Assembly (NCBI RefSeq): GCF_007859305.1
Contig: NZ_VOHE01000010.1
Coordinates: 1-64,000 of the forward strand
Length of the DNA stretch: 64,000 nt
Direction of reading: 5' to 3'
DNA from: Luteimonas wenzhouensis
GTDB lineage: Bacteria; Pseudomonadota; Gammaproteobacteria; Xanthomonadales; Xanthomonadaceae
Part shown: positions 15,317 to 24,164 of the stretch, piece after piece
How the letters are laid out: every line of letters starts with the position of its first letter
Numbering within the stretch: position 1 is the first letter of the stretch
Notes under the pieces: model-generated
Databases searched by the model: none
The model's input: the letters and a program-made list of their open reading frames with translations, nothing else
Told to the model about the DNA's origin: nothing
Made by a program: the position numbers and the translations under genes

Positions 15317-16968
15317 GCACCTCCACCGCAACCGCGCGGGTCCCGGTCGATCCGATCACGGTCGAGGTCATCGGCAGCGCCCTGTCCTCGATCGTGGAGG
15401 AGATGGGCGAGGCCCTGGTCCGCGCCAGCCACTCGGCCAACATCAAGGAGCGGCGCGACTGCTCCACCGCGCTGTTCGACACCTCCGGCCAGGCGCTGTG
15501 CCAGGCCGAGCACATCCCGATGCACCTGGGCAGCTTCCTCGGCATCATCCCGCACATCCTCAAGCGCCATGCGCCGGAGGAGATCCGTCCCGGCGACGTG
15601 TTCATCGGCAACGACGCCTACGAGGGCGGCGCCACCCACCTGCCGGACATCGTGATCGCCGAGCCGGTGTTCTACGACGGCGCGCTGGTGGCCTGGGCGG
15701 TCAACACCGCCCACCACGCCGACTTCGAGGACCGCGGCCACGCCCACATCTACCAGGAGGGCCTGCGCATCCCGCCGATCCGGCTGTACCGGGCCGGCGT
15801 GCTGCAGGAGGACCTGCAGGCGATGTTCCTGCTCAACTGCCAGGTTCCGCGCGAGCGCATCTCCGACCTGCGCGCGCAGATGGCCGCCAACCGCCTCGCC
15901 TGCGAGCGCCTGGGCAAGCTGTGCGCCAAGTACGGCCGCGAGGTGGTGCTGTCGGCGGGCCAGGAGCTGATGGACTACGCCGAGCGCAAGATGCGCGCCG
16001 GCATCGCCGCCATTCCCGACGGCACCTACCGCTTCAGCGACCGCTTCGACAATCCGGCCATCGACGGCGAGATGGTGTTCGAGTGCGAGGTGCGGGTGCA
16101 GGGCGACGAGATGCACCTGCGCTTCGACGGCCCCGACCAGGTCCGCGCCGGACTGAACATGGTGTTCACCGCGCTGCTGTCGACGGTGTACTACGCGGTC
16201 AAGACCGTGGTCGACCCGACCATCCTGCCCAACGGCGGGCTGGCGCGGCCGCTGCACGTGAGCGCGCGCGAGGGCAGCATCCTCAACTGCCGGCATCCGG
16301 CCGCGGTGAACGGCCGCATCGCCCCCTGCCAGCGCATCGTCGACCTGGTCCACGGCGCGCTGGCGCAGGTCGTGCCCGAGCGCGTGACCGCCGCCGGCAA
16401 CGGCGCGGTGGCCTCGGCCACCTTCGTCGGCACCCGTCCGGACGGCGAACTGTGGGTCTACCTGGAGACCATCGGCGGCGGCGCCGGCGCACGCGCCACC
16501 AAGGACGGGCTGGACGGCGTGCACGTGCACATGACCAACACCTCCAACCTGCCGGCCGAGGCGCTGGAGCAGGAATATCCGCTCACCCTTCTGCGCTACG
16601 AGATGGTCGACGGCTCCGGCGGCGCCGGGCGCTTCCGCGGCGGCATGGGCCTGCGCCGGGTCTACCGCGCCGAACGCAGCTGCCGGGTCAAGGTGGACGG
16701 CTCGCGCATGCGCAGCCAGCCCTGGGGCCTGGCCGGGGGCCTGCCCGGATCCAGCGGCGGCTACGCCTTCAGCGACGGCGTGCAGGTGGCCAACGGCATC
16801 GCCGACCTGCAGCCGGGTGACCGGGTCACGGTGATCACGCCCGGCGCCGGCGGCTACGGGCCGCCCGCCGAGCGCAGCCCGGAGGCGGTGATGCGCGACC
16901 TCGCCGAACGCCGGATCGACCCGGTCGCGGCGCAGCGCATCTACGCCGCGCAGCTGTCCGGGCGCTAG
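15313..16968 (+). CDS. hyuB: Hydantoinase/5-oxoprolinase family protein, subunit B
   Basis: The 551-residue HyuB-type subunit is complete: DPITVEVIGSALSSIVEEMGEALVRASHSANIKERRDCS at the start, GNDAYEGGATHLPDI, NTAHHADF (metal-site histidines), and the glycine-rich GSGGAGRFRGGMGLRRVYR near the end. It forms the hydrolytic partner of HyuA. Translation is coupled by an ATGA overlap with hyuA. It ends the rightward operon at a strong hairpin. It resembles the split bacterial A/B enzymes, not the fused eukaryotic 5-oxoprolinase. Confidence 0.9.
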   Translation: MSTSTATARVPVDPITVEVIGSALSSIVEEMGEALVRASHSANIKERRDCSTALFDTSGQALCQAEHIPMHLGSFLGIIPHILKRHAPEEIRPGDVFIGNDAYEGGATHLPDIVIAEPVFYDGALVAWAVNTAHHADFEDRGHAHIYQEGLRIPPIRLYRAGVLQEDLQAMFLLNCQVPRERISDLRAQMAANRLACERLGKLCAKYGREVVLSAGQELMDYAERKMRAGIAAIPDGTYRFSDRFDNPAIDGEMVFECEVRVQGDEMHLRFDGPDQVRAGLNMVFTALLSTVYYAVKTVVDPTILPNGGLARPLHVSAREGSILNCRHPAAVNGRIAPCQRIVDLVHGALAQVVPERVTAAGNGAVASATFVGTRPDGELWVYLETIGGGAGARATKDGLDGVHVHMTNTSNLPAEALEQEYPLTLLRYEMVDGSGGAGRFRGGMGLRRVYRAERSCRVKVDGSRMRSQPWGLAGGLPGSSGGYAFSDGVQVANGIADLQPGDRVTVITPGAGGYGPPAERSPEAVMRDLAERRIDPVAAQRIYAAQLSGR

Positions 16969-16982
16969 CGCCTACCAGGCGC

Positions 16983-17020
16983 GGTGCCGCGGGGGATCCT
17001 CCCCGTGCTCCCGCGGCACC
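16983..17020. terminator. Strong hairpin after hyuB
   Basis: Eleven-base perfect arms (16983-16993, 17010-17020) with outer CAGGCG/CGCCTG extensions make a long GC stem between hyuB and the convergent hydrolase remnant. No T-run follows. Confidence 0.6.
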
Positions 17021-17033
17021 GTCGCCTGACCCG

Positions 17034-17454
17034 TCACCGGGGCTTGAGCACCAGGTCCTGGAAGTCAAAGCTGAAGTCGGTCAGGTCCGAGGCCGCCTCC
17101 ATCCGCGCCTCGCGCACCTTGCCGTCCGGATCCAGGTGGAAGGTGACGAAGGCATCGCCGTTGAGCGTGCGCTCGCGCCACTTCACCAGGAAGGTGTCGT
17201 GCTGCCAGTGCTGCAGCTCGCCCACCAGCAGCGGGCTGCGGGTGAAGCGCATCAGCAGGCGCCCGTTCTCCTGCTTCACCTCGACGTCGCCGTACCAGGC
17301 ATCGCGGTAGGTCGCGGCGTAGCCGGACAGCGGCAGCGAGGGCTTGGAGCGCTTGTCGCGCGCGGCCACGCGCTTGGCCCAGGCGTCGTCGGCGCGGGCC
17401 TTCGACTTTTCCGCCGCCGCGGCATAGGCCGCCACCCAGTCGACCCGCTCGGCC
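17034..17454 (-). pseudogene. C-terminal remnant of a serine hydrolase (DUF3471-like domain)
   Basis: About 140 codons match the small beta-rich domain found at the end of beta-lactamase-like serine hydrolases (YAATYRDAWYGDVEV, LLMRFTRSPLLVGELQHWQHDTF). It is preceded by the helical linker ERVDWVAAYAAAAEKSKARADDAW. The whole catalytic domain with its SxxK motif is absent: the frame is cut at about 17454, exactly where an unrelated topoisomerase remnant begins on the other strand. A GTG at 17435 could start a 133-residue product, but no upstream promoter is left. Most likely a dead fragment. Confidence 0.7.
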
Positions 17455-17455
17455 G

Positions 17456-18397
17456 TTCTCCTATCGCGATCCCGACGGCGCGCTGGTGCGCGACGACGAC
17501 ACGCTCTCGCGCATCCGCGCGCTCGCGATCCCGCCGGCCTATACGCAGGTGTGGATCTGCGCCTCGCCGCTCGGCCACCTGCAGGCCACCGGGCGCGACG
17601 CGCGCGGGCGCAAGCAGTACCGCTACCACCCCGACTGGCGCCCGCTGCGCGATGCCAACAAGTTCGACCGCATCGTCGCCTTCGGCCGCGCGCTGCCGAA
17701 GCTGCGCCGCCGCGTGCGCGCCGACCTGGCGCGGCCGGGGCTGCCGCGCGAGAAGGTGCTCGCGGGCGTGGTCGCGATCATGGCCAGCACGCTGATCCGG
17801 GTGGGCAACGACAGCTACGCGCGCGAGAACGGCTCGTTCGGCCTGACCACGCTGCGTACCCGGCACGCGCGCTTCCTCGCCGGCGAGCTGCGGCTGCAGT
17901 TCGTCGGCAAGGGCGGCCGTGCCCACGAGGCCGGCATCCAGGACCCGCGCCTGCGCCGCCTGGTGCGGGCGATGCACGAACTGCCCGGGCAGCGGCTGTT
18001 CCAGTACCGGGATGCGGACGGCACGCTGGCGGCGGTGGAGTCCTCCGACGTCAACGACTACCTGCGCGAGTGCATGGGCGAGGCGTTCACGGCCAAGGAC
18101 TTCCGCACCTGGGGCGCGACCGAGGCGGCGTTCCGGCAGCTGGCGACGATCGCCTGCGACGACGCGATCTCCGACACCGCCGCCGCGGGCGTGTGCCGCG
18201 AAGTGTGCACGGCGGTGTCCGCGCTGCTCGGCAACACGCCCACGGTGTGCCGCAAGAGCTACATCGACCCGCGCGTCTTCGACGGCTGGCGCGACGGCCG
18301 CCTGCAGCGCCGCGCCGCCAGGGCCCGCGGCCCGCGCCAGTGGGAAGCCGCCCTGCTGGGCTTCCTCTCGCGCGCAAGCCGCAAGGCCAGCGCCTGA
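17456..18397 (+). pseudogene. DNA topoisomerase IB, N-terminally truncated
   Basis: The frame enters abruptly at FSYRDPDGALV, inside the N-terminal domain of bacterial (poxvirus-like) topoisomerase IB, so roughly 35-45 residues are missing. All catalytic residues remain: Arg in TLIRVGND, Lys in VGKGGRAHE, Arg in KDFRTWGATE, and the nucleophile Tyr in CRKSYIDPRV. A GTG at 17486 would give 303 residues. The loss coincides with the cut end of the neighbouring hydrolase fragment, so one deletion or rearrangement probably removed the starts of both. Activity is doubtful because the N-terminal DNA clamp is incomplete. Confidence 0.7.
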
Positions 18398-18420
18398 AAC
18401 ACCCCTGCACCCCCTGCCTC

Positions 18421-18514
18421 CCCTGTAGGAGCGGCTTCAGCCGCGACCCGGATCCACCCGTCGCGAGCCCAGCATCGTGGTGGCCCGGTCGCGGCTGAAG
18501 CCGCTCCTACAGGG
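18421..18514. repeat. REP-like inverted repeat, 28-base perfect arms
   Basis: Arms 18421-18448 and 18487-18514 are perfect inverted copies centred on GGAGCGGCTTCAGCCGCGAC, separated by 38 bases. This sequence is a widely dispersed short palindromic repeat in Xanthomonadaceae and Pseudomonas. It lies between convergent genes (topoisomerase remnant and cca) and could act as a terminator or mRNA stabiliser. A diverged copy is at 43181. Confidence 0.85.
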
Positions 18515-18530
18515 GGATCCCGCTCGGCGG

Positions 18531-19754
18531 TCAGGACTGGCGCGCGGCGCGGATCGCGGCGATGCGGGCCTTGCGCAGGGCCTGGCCGATGCGTGGGCCG
18601 TCGAGGCCTTCGGTGGCGAGGTCGCGGGCGTTCACCGCCAGTGCGGCGGCGTGCAGGCGGCGCAGTTCGGGCCCTTGCGGGTAGGGCTGGTCTTCCAGTC
18701 CGAGGCGGCCGCGCTTGTCGGCCTCGCACGCGATCACGAGCTTCTCGATCCGACCGGGCTTGCGGAACGCGTCGCAGCGCTCGAGCAGTTCGAGCACGGT
18801 CTCGTCGCGCAGTTCGAGCATGCGGTGGACGTTGAGGTGTTCGCGGCAGGCGATGATCGCCAGGTCGCGATGCTCCAGCGGCACCTTGAGCCGTTCGCAC
18901 AGCCTGCGCAGCGGGGCGACGCCGGCGCGCTCGTGGCCGATGTGGCGCGGCAGCTCCTGCTTCGGGGTGAGCGCCTTGCCCAGGTCGTGGGTGAGCGCGG
19001 CGAAGCCGACCACGGTATCGCCCGGCGCGAGCCTGGCGGCCATGTCGCTGACCAGTTCCTGGTGCGCGCCGGTGTCGATCTCGGGGTGGTACTCGGCGCG
19101 CTGCGGCACGCCGTAGAGCGCATCGACCTCGGGCAGCACGACGGCCAGCGCATCGGCCTCGCGCAGCGTGCGCAGGAAGGCGGACGGCTGCGGCGCGGCC
19201 AGCGCCTTGCACAGCTCCTGCCACACGCGCTCGGCGACCAGGCTCGACAGCTCGCCGCTGGCCGACATGCGCTGCATGAGCGCCATGGTCTCGGGCGCGA
19301 CGCGGAAGCCCAGCGGCGCGAACCGCGCCATGAAGCGCGCGGCGCGCAGCACGCGCAGCGGATCCTCGACGAAGGCGGCGCCGACGTGGCGCAGCACGCG
19401 CGCCTCGAGGTCGCGCACGCCGCCGAAGGGATCGACGAGGTTGCCGTCGGCGTCCTCGGCGATGGCGTTGATGGTGAAGTCGCGGCGCTCGAGGTCCTGT
19501 TCGAGGGTGACGGACGGGTCGGCGTGGACGACGAAACCGCGGTGGCCCGGCGCGCTCTTGCGTTCGGTGCGCGCGAGCGCGTGCTCCTCGCCGGTGTCGG
19601 GATGCAGGAACACGGGGAAGTCGCGGCCGACCGGGCGGAAGCCGGCGGCGAGCATGGAGTCGGGGGTTTCGCCGACGACGACGAAGTCGCGATCGCCGGG
19701 CGGCAGGCCCAGCAACCGGTCGCGCACCGCGCCGCCGACGAGGTAGGTTTTCAT
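18531..19754 (-). CDS. cca: CCA tRNA nucleotidyltransferase
   Basis: This 407-residue class II nucleotidyltransferase adds or repairs the 3' CCA of tRNAs. It shows the N-terminal [13 protein letters not shown] and GDRDFVVVG with the catalytic carboxylates, [26 protein letters not shown], and an HD domain ([10 protein letters not shown], about residue 254) that gives phosphatase/phosphodiesterase activities in the enterobacterial type. Start ATG at 19754. It follows the lytic transglycosylase gene on the same strand after a palindromic repeat element. Length and motifs are normal. Confidence 0.97.
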   Translation of the reverse strand: MKTYLVGGAVRDRLLGLPPGDRDFVVVGETPDSMLAAGFRPVGRDFPVFLHPDTGEEHALARTERKSAPGHRGFVVHADPSVTLEQDLERRDFTINAIAEDADGNLVDPFGGVRDLEARVLRHVGAAFVEDPLRVLRAARFMARFAPLGFRVAPETMALMQRMSASGELSSLVAERVWQELCKALAAPQPSAFLRTLREADALAVVLPEVDALYGVPQRAEYHPEIDTGAHQELVSDMAARLAPGDTVVGFAALTHDLGKALTPKQELPRHIGHERAGVAPLRRLCERLKVPLEHRDLAIIACREHLNVHRMLELRDETVLELLERCDAFRKPGRIEKLVIACEADKRGRLGLEDQPYPQGPELRRLHAAALAVNARDLATEGLDGPRIGQALRKARIAAIRAARQS

Positions 19755-19782
19755 CGCCCTATGATGCCTCGACTCCCCAGCT

Positions 19783-19897
19783 CCTTCCCCCGCTTGCGGG
19801 GGAAGGTTGGGATGGGGGCGATGTCCGATGCGACATCGTTGAGCGCGGCGATCTGAAGCGGCCCCCACCCCGGCCCTCCCCCGCAAGCGGGGGAGGG
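19783..19897. repeat. Dispersed palindromic GC element, copy 1
   Basis: Two 24-base palindromes (CCTTCCCCCGC/GCGGGGGAAGG at 19783-19806; CCCTCCCCCGC/GCGGGGGAGGG at 19874-19897) face each other, each with a GGTTGGGATGGGGGC-like tail, making one large inverted element in the cca-slt gap. Similar units lie at 22778, 39195 and 39545. Confidence 0.8.
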
Positions 19898-19943
19898 GCT
19901 GCATACGGGGGGAGGTGACTGGCGAGCGGAGCCTCGCGCCGTC

Positions 19944-21893
19944 TCAGCCGGCCTGCGGGGCCGCGTCCGGCGCGGGGCATTCGAAGCGCTTGCGCTTGCC
20001 GTTGCCCGCGGCGGCGCCCAGCATGCGTTCGCTCACCGGGCGGGCGGTGCCGAACATGCGCCAGTCGTAGAGCACGCTGAAGGCGAGGATGCGGGCGACG
20101 TATTCGCGGGTCTCGCGGTAGCTGATGGTTTCGATCCAGATGTCCGGGTCCATGTCCCCGCGCTGCGACAGCCAGCGCGAGGTCGGGGTGGGACCGGCGT
20201 TGTAGGCGGCGATCGCCACGTAGGGCTTGCCGTACATCTGCTCCTTCTCGCGCAGGTAGGCGGTGCCCAGGGTGATGTTGGTGGCCGGGTCGTACAGGCT
20301 CTCGGCGCCGCCCCAGGGCAGGCCCAGGCGGCGCGCGACCGCGGCGCCGGTGCTCGGCAGCACCTGCATCAGGCCGCGGGCGTTGGCCGGGGAGCGGGCG
20401 CGGGGGTTGAAGGTGCTCTCGGCGCGGATCTCGGCGGCCACCCAGGCGGGGTCGAGGCCGTTCCTGCGCGCCTCGCGTTCGATCAGGTCGGCATGGTGGA
20501 TCGGGAAGCGCAGGGTGTACAGGCGGTGTTCGTCGGGCGTCTTGCCGAGGTTGAACACGGCGCGGTCGAACCAGCCGTGCTCCTGCGCCACCTGCACCGC
20601 GATGCGGCGCTGGCGGTCGTCGAAGCGGGCCAGCGCGTCGTTCCATTCGCGCACCGCCCAGCCGCTGCGGTCGGCGCGGTACAGCGCCATCGCCCGCACC
20701 AGCGCGGGATCGGCGGCGACGGAGGCCTTCTCGGCCTCGCTCCAGTCAGGCGACCACGGGCACAGCGCGTAGGGGCGGTCGAGCCGGTCGGCGGCGAGGA
20801 AGCCGTGGAAGTCGGGCTTGGTCGCGGCCCTGGCGAACAGCACCCGGGCGCCGGCGCGGTCGCCGGTGAGCTCGAGCATCCGCGCCTCGAACCACTGCCA
20901 GCGCGAGCGGCTGCGCAGCGCCGGGTCCATCGCCCGCAGCGCGGCAAGCGCCGCGTTCCAGTCGCCGCGCGCCAGGGCCTCGCGCACGCGCCACTCGTGC
21001 AGGCGCTCGTCGTAGGCCGAGGCCGGGACCGCGGCCAGCAGGCGCGCCGAGTCGGGCAGGTAGGAGGCCACCGTCCACAGCGCCGCCTGGTACAGCACGC
21101 GGCCGCGTTCGACCTCGGTGAAGTCGAGCGCCCGCGCGATCGCCGGCAGCCGGGCTTCGGCGGCGAGCGGATCGTCCTTGGCGAACCTGGCCAGCCCGTG
21201 CGAGGCGACCAGCCGGCTGCGCGCGGTCTTCGGCCACTGCGTGGCGCGCGGATGCGGCGCCTGCACGAAGGCGGCGTAGTCGTTGGCCAGGGCGAGCTGG
21301 TCGGCCGGCAGCCCGCGGGCGGCGGCGCGCATCACGCCCGGCTCCCATTCGGCGGCGGCCAGTTCGATCCGCTCCCAGCGCAGCGCGTCAGTCAGGCCGC
21401 CGCGCGCGGCGAGCGCCTCGAACACCGGGTCGCACTCGTTGGGCAGCGACTTGCCGCTGCTGCGCCACATCGCCTGGGCGTCACGGATCCACTGCGCGTC
21501 GGCGGCGCCGGTTTCCAGGCGCGCCTGCAGCTCGGCGCACCGCAGCGCCGTGTGTGTGACCGCCGGCGACCAGGCGGCGCGGAAGCCGGCCCAGTCCTTG
21601 CGCTTGAGCAGGGCGCGCAGCCAGGCCTCGCGGAACACCTCGGCCACCGGCTGGCCGGCATGGCGTTCGAGGAAGGCGCGGGCGCGGGCCGCGGGCAGGG
21701 TGTCGATGTCCTTGCGCAGGGCGACCATGTCCACCCAGGGCTTCACCGGGTGGTCGGGAGCGAGGGCGGGCGCGGGCAGGCCGCGTTCGGCGGCCTCGAA
21801 GGCGGCGCGCAGGGTGGCATCGTCCTGCGCCTGCAGGACCGGGGCGGCCAGCAGGGTGAGCGCGGCGAGTACGATACGCAGCTGCTTCGACAT
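19944..21893 (-). CDS. slt: Soluble lytic murein transglycosylase, Slt70 type
   Basis: The 649-residue periplasmic enzyme cleaves peptidoglycan to 1,6-anhydro-muropeptides. It has a signal peptide (LRIVLAALTLLAAPVLQAQ), a long alpha-helical superhelix of about 400 residues, a linker, and a C-terminal lysozyme-like domain with AEIRAESTFNPRARSPANARG (catalytic Glu), LMQVLPSTGAAVAR and AYNAGPTPTSRWL. Length equals E. coli Slt70. The ATG at 21893 begins the signal peptide. It is followed at 189 bases by cca. Roles in wall turnover and beta-lactam sensing are known for the family. Confidence 0.95.
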   Translation of the reverse strand: MSKQLRIVLAALTLLAAPVLQAQDDATLRAAFEAAERGLPAPALAPDHPVKPWVDMVALRKDIDTLPAARARAFLERHAGQPVAEVFREAWLRALLKRKDWAGFRAAWSPAVTHTALRCAELQARLETGAADAQWIRDAQAMWRSSGKSLPNECDPVFEALAARGGLTDALRWERIELAAAEWEPGVMRAAARGLPADQLALANDYAAFVQAPHPRATQWPKTARSRLVASHGLARFAKDDPLAAEARLPAIARALDFTEVERGRVLYQAALWTVASYLPDSARLLAAVPASAYDERLHEWRVREALARGDWNAALAALRAMDPALRSRSRWQWFEARMLELTGDRAGARVLFARAATKPDFHGFLAADRLDRPYALCPWSPDWSEAEKASVAADPALVRAMALYRADRSGWAVREWNDALARFDDRQRRIAVQVAQEHGWFDRAVFNLGKTPDEHRLYTLRFPIHHADLIEREARRNGLDPAWVAAEIRAESTFNPRARSPANARGLMQVLPSTGAAVARRLGLPWGGAESLYDPATNITLGTAYLREKEQMYGKPYVAIAAYNAGPTPTSRWLSQRGDMDPDIWIETISYRETREYVARILAFSVLYDWRMFGTARPVSERMLGAAAGNGKRKRFECPAPDAAPQAG

Positions 21894-21942
21894 CCCCCGA
21901 CTATAGCCAGCGCCCGATGAACGACTTTTCAGGCCGCCGCCC

Positions 21943-22758
21943 GTGCGCGGGGGCATTCCGGTGATCGAGGGCTGGTGGATGTTCCCGCTGCTGGGCGTGG
22001 CCGCCGGCGTGATGGCCGGCCTGCTCGGCATTGGCGGCGGACTGGTGCTGATCGGCGCGCTGGTGTGGCTGCTGCCGGCGCACGGGATCCCGGCCGACGC
22101 GGTGATGCACACCGCGCTGGCCAGCTCGCTGGCGAGCATCATCCTGACCGGCGCATCTTCGGCGCGCGCGCACAACGCGCGCGGCAGCGTGCTGTGGCCG
22201 ACCGTGGCCTGGATGGTGCCCGGCCTGCTGCTGGGCGGCTGGCTGGGCAGCTGGTTCGCCGTCGCGGTGCAGGGCGAGGTGCTGCGCTGGTGCGTGGCGC
22301 TGTACTGCTTCGTGGTCGCGGCGCAGATGGCCTTCGGCGGCCCCCGCGGCGGCGCGGCCGGGGACGCGGTGGTGCCGACCGGCTGGCCGATGGCGGCGGC
22401 CGGGAGCGGGATCGGCGCGGTCTCGGCCGTGGTCGGGATCGGCGGCGGCAGCATGACCGTGCCGCTGCTGGTCTGGCGTGGCGTGCAGCCGGTGCGCGCG
22501 GTGGGCACGTCGTCGGCCTGCGGCGTGTTCATCGCGATCGCGAGCGCCGCGGGTTATGCGGTGCATGCGCCGGACGGCGCGCTGCCGGTGCACGCGGTGG
22601 GCTACGTGTACCTGCCGGCGGCGATCGGGATCGCGCTGGCCTCGGTGCTGGCCGCCCCGCTGGGCACGCGCCTGGCGCACGCCATCAGCGGCACGGCGCT
22701 CAAGCGCGTGTTCGCGGTGTTCATGGTGCTGGTGGGGATCAGCGTCCTGGCCCGGTGA
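21943..22758 (+). CDS. Sulfite exporter TauE/SafE family permease
   Basis: This polytopic membrane protein of up to 271 residues has the two half-repeats typical of TauE/SafE (DUF81): GVAAGVMAGLLGIGGGLVLIGAL at the start and GIGAVSAVVGIGGGSMTVPLL in the middle, giving about 8 membrane segments. Members export sulfite, sulfoacetate or related anions, but most, like this one, have no assigned substrate. GTG codons at 21943 and 21961 and an ATG at 21979 are possible starts; the first is used here without strong support. It is divergent from slt with a 49-base gap. Confidence 0.88.
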   Translation: MRGGIPVIEGWWMFPLLGVAAGVMAGLLGIGGGLVLIGALVWLLPAHGIPADAVMHTALASSLASIILTGASSARAHNARGSVLWPTVAWMVPGLLLGGWLGSWFAVAVQGEVLRWCVALYCFVVAAQMAFGGPRGGAAGDAVVPTGWPMAAAGSGIGAVSAVVGIGGGSMTVPLLVWRGVQPVRAVGTSSACGVFIAIASAAGYAVHAPDGALPVHAVGYVYLPAAIGIALASVLAAPLGTRLAHAISGTALKRVFAVFMVLVGISVLAR

Positions 22759-22777
22759 GGGCGCGGCAAGCTGATGC

Positions 22778-22890
22778 GGCCCCCACCCCTGCCCTCCACC
22801 GCACGCGGGGGAGGGAGCCTGGTCTGAACCTTCTCCCCGCGCACCGGCGCCTTCCCCCGCTTGCGGGGGAAGGTTGGGATGGGGGCAGTG
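22778..22890. repeat. Dispersed palindromic GC element, copy 2
   Basis: GGCCCCCACCCCTGCCCTCC at about 22779 and the palindrome CTTCCCCCGCTTGCGGGGGAAGG with its GGTTGGGATGGGGGC tail (22851-22886) reproduce the 19783 element in the gap downstream of the TauE gene. The 284-base gap (22759-23042) holds nothing else that I recognise. Confidence 0.75.
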
Positions 22891-23042
22891 TCCGACGCGA
22901 GACCGTCGAGCGCGGCGCGCTGATGCGGCCCCACGCCAGCTCTCCCCGCGCCACTCCCGCAAGTGGCGGAAGAGCCTGCGTGCAGGCTGGGCAACGCGCT
23001 CACCACCGGCCCTCGTCAGCCCAGGCCGGCGACGGTGCCGAC

Positions 23043-23963
23043 TCAGGCCGCGGGGGCTTCGCTGCCTGCGTCTGCCGGCGGCCCGGGGGCGGGTTCGGGG
23101 GCCGGGCGCTGGAGGGCGTCCCGGGCGTGGTGCAGGAAGTCGCTGACGTACCAGCGGCCGTCGAGGCGCTGGAGCTGGACCACGGTGTCGATCGGGCTGC
23201 CGGCCAGGCGGTATTGCATGCGCACCATCGCCATGTCGCCGGTCTGCGACTGCAGCTGCACGTCCATCGCGCGCAGGTCGGCGGCCAGGTCGAGGCCGTA
23301 GGCCTGCAGCGCTTCGCGCAAGGTCACTGCCATGCGCGACATGTGCCGCAGGCTGTCGTCCATGCCGGCCCGGGCGAAGGCTTCGTCGCTGTCGAGCGCG
23401 GCCTCGCGCGCGGCGGCCGAGAGCGCGGCGATCGCGGCCTGGGCGCGGGCCCGGTCGCCCAGCGGGGCCTGCATCGCCCAGCTGCCCAGCGCCTCCACCA
23501 GCTGCGGGTAGTGCTCGCGCTCGCTGTCGCTGAACTCGCCCTGCCGGGTGATGTATTGCACGGTGAACACGGTCAGGAACTCCGCCGCCGCGGCCAGGCT
23601 GGTGTTGGCCAGCTGGCGGTCGAAGGCCTGCTGCAGGTCGCGCTCGGCGCCGGGCGCCGACAGCGCGGCCATCGCCCGCGGGATGTGCGGGGCGAACGGC
23701 AGCTGATCGAGCGGCCAGCGCGTGCGGCCCTCGCGCCAGGCCTGCTCCAGTTGCGCGTGCAGGTCGGGTGGTACCGCGTCGCGGGCGAACGCGTCGAGCC
23801 GGCCGTCGGCCAGGTGCGCGGTCAGCAACCGCACCGTTTCGCCCGGGGTGGGCGGCTCGGCCCGTCCGGCATCGTCGGCGTCCTGGCGTCCGCCGCAGCC
23901 GGCCAGGCCGGCCAGCAGCGCTGCCGCCAGCAGGCCCGACAACATGATCGCGCGCTTCCCCAT
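23043..23963 (-). CDS. Conserved hypothetical lipoprotein
   Basis: This 306-residue protein begins with a clear lipoprotein signal (SGLLAAALLAGLAGC, lipid Cys near residue 23). The mature part is mostly helical, with a conserved-looking C-terminal beta segment (VRMQYRLAGSPIDTVVQLQRLDGRWYVSDFL), similar to lipoproteins with an NTF2-like or DUF-type binding domain, and then a Pro-rich tail. I do not recognise a named family. It lies 200 bases downstream of regA on the same strand and may or may not be cotranscribed. Confidence 0.75.
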   Translation of the reverse strand: MGKRAIMLSGLLAAALLAGLAGCGGRQDADDAGRAEPPTPGETVRLLTAHLADGRLDAFARDAVPPDLHAQLEQAWREGRTRWPLDQLPFAPHIPRAMAALSAPGAERDLQQAFDRQLANTSLAAAAEFLTVFTVQYITRQGEFSDSEREHYPQLVEALGSWAMQAPLGDRARAQAAIAALSAAAREAALDSDEAFARAGMDDSLRHMSRMAVTLREALQAYGLDLAADLRAMDVQLQSQTGDMAMVRMQYRLAGSPIDTVVQLQRLDGRWYVSDFLHHARDALQRPAPEPAPGPPADAGSEAPAA

Positions 23964-24164
23964 CGATCGGCGCCCCCTTGGATCCGAGGGCATCTTGGCC
24001 ACTGCGGCGGCGGACGACAACCTCGCCCGACCCGGAACCTGCGCGGCACCCGGGCCGGGGCCGCGCCGCCCTGGCGCCGGTGCGGCGGGAGAGGCTCCGG
24101 GTCCAGGCGCGGCGCGGCCATCGCCGGCCGCCGGTCCGGCAGGCGCCGATCGCGGCGCCGCCGG

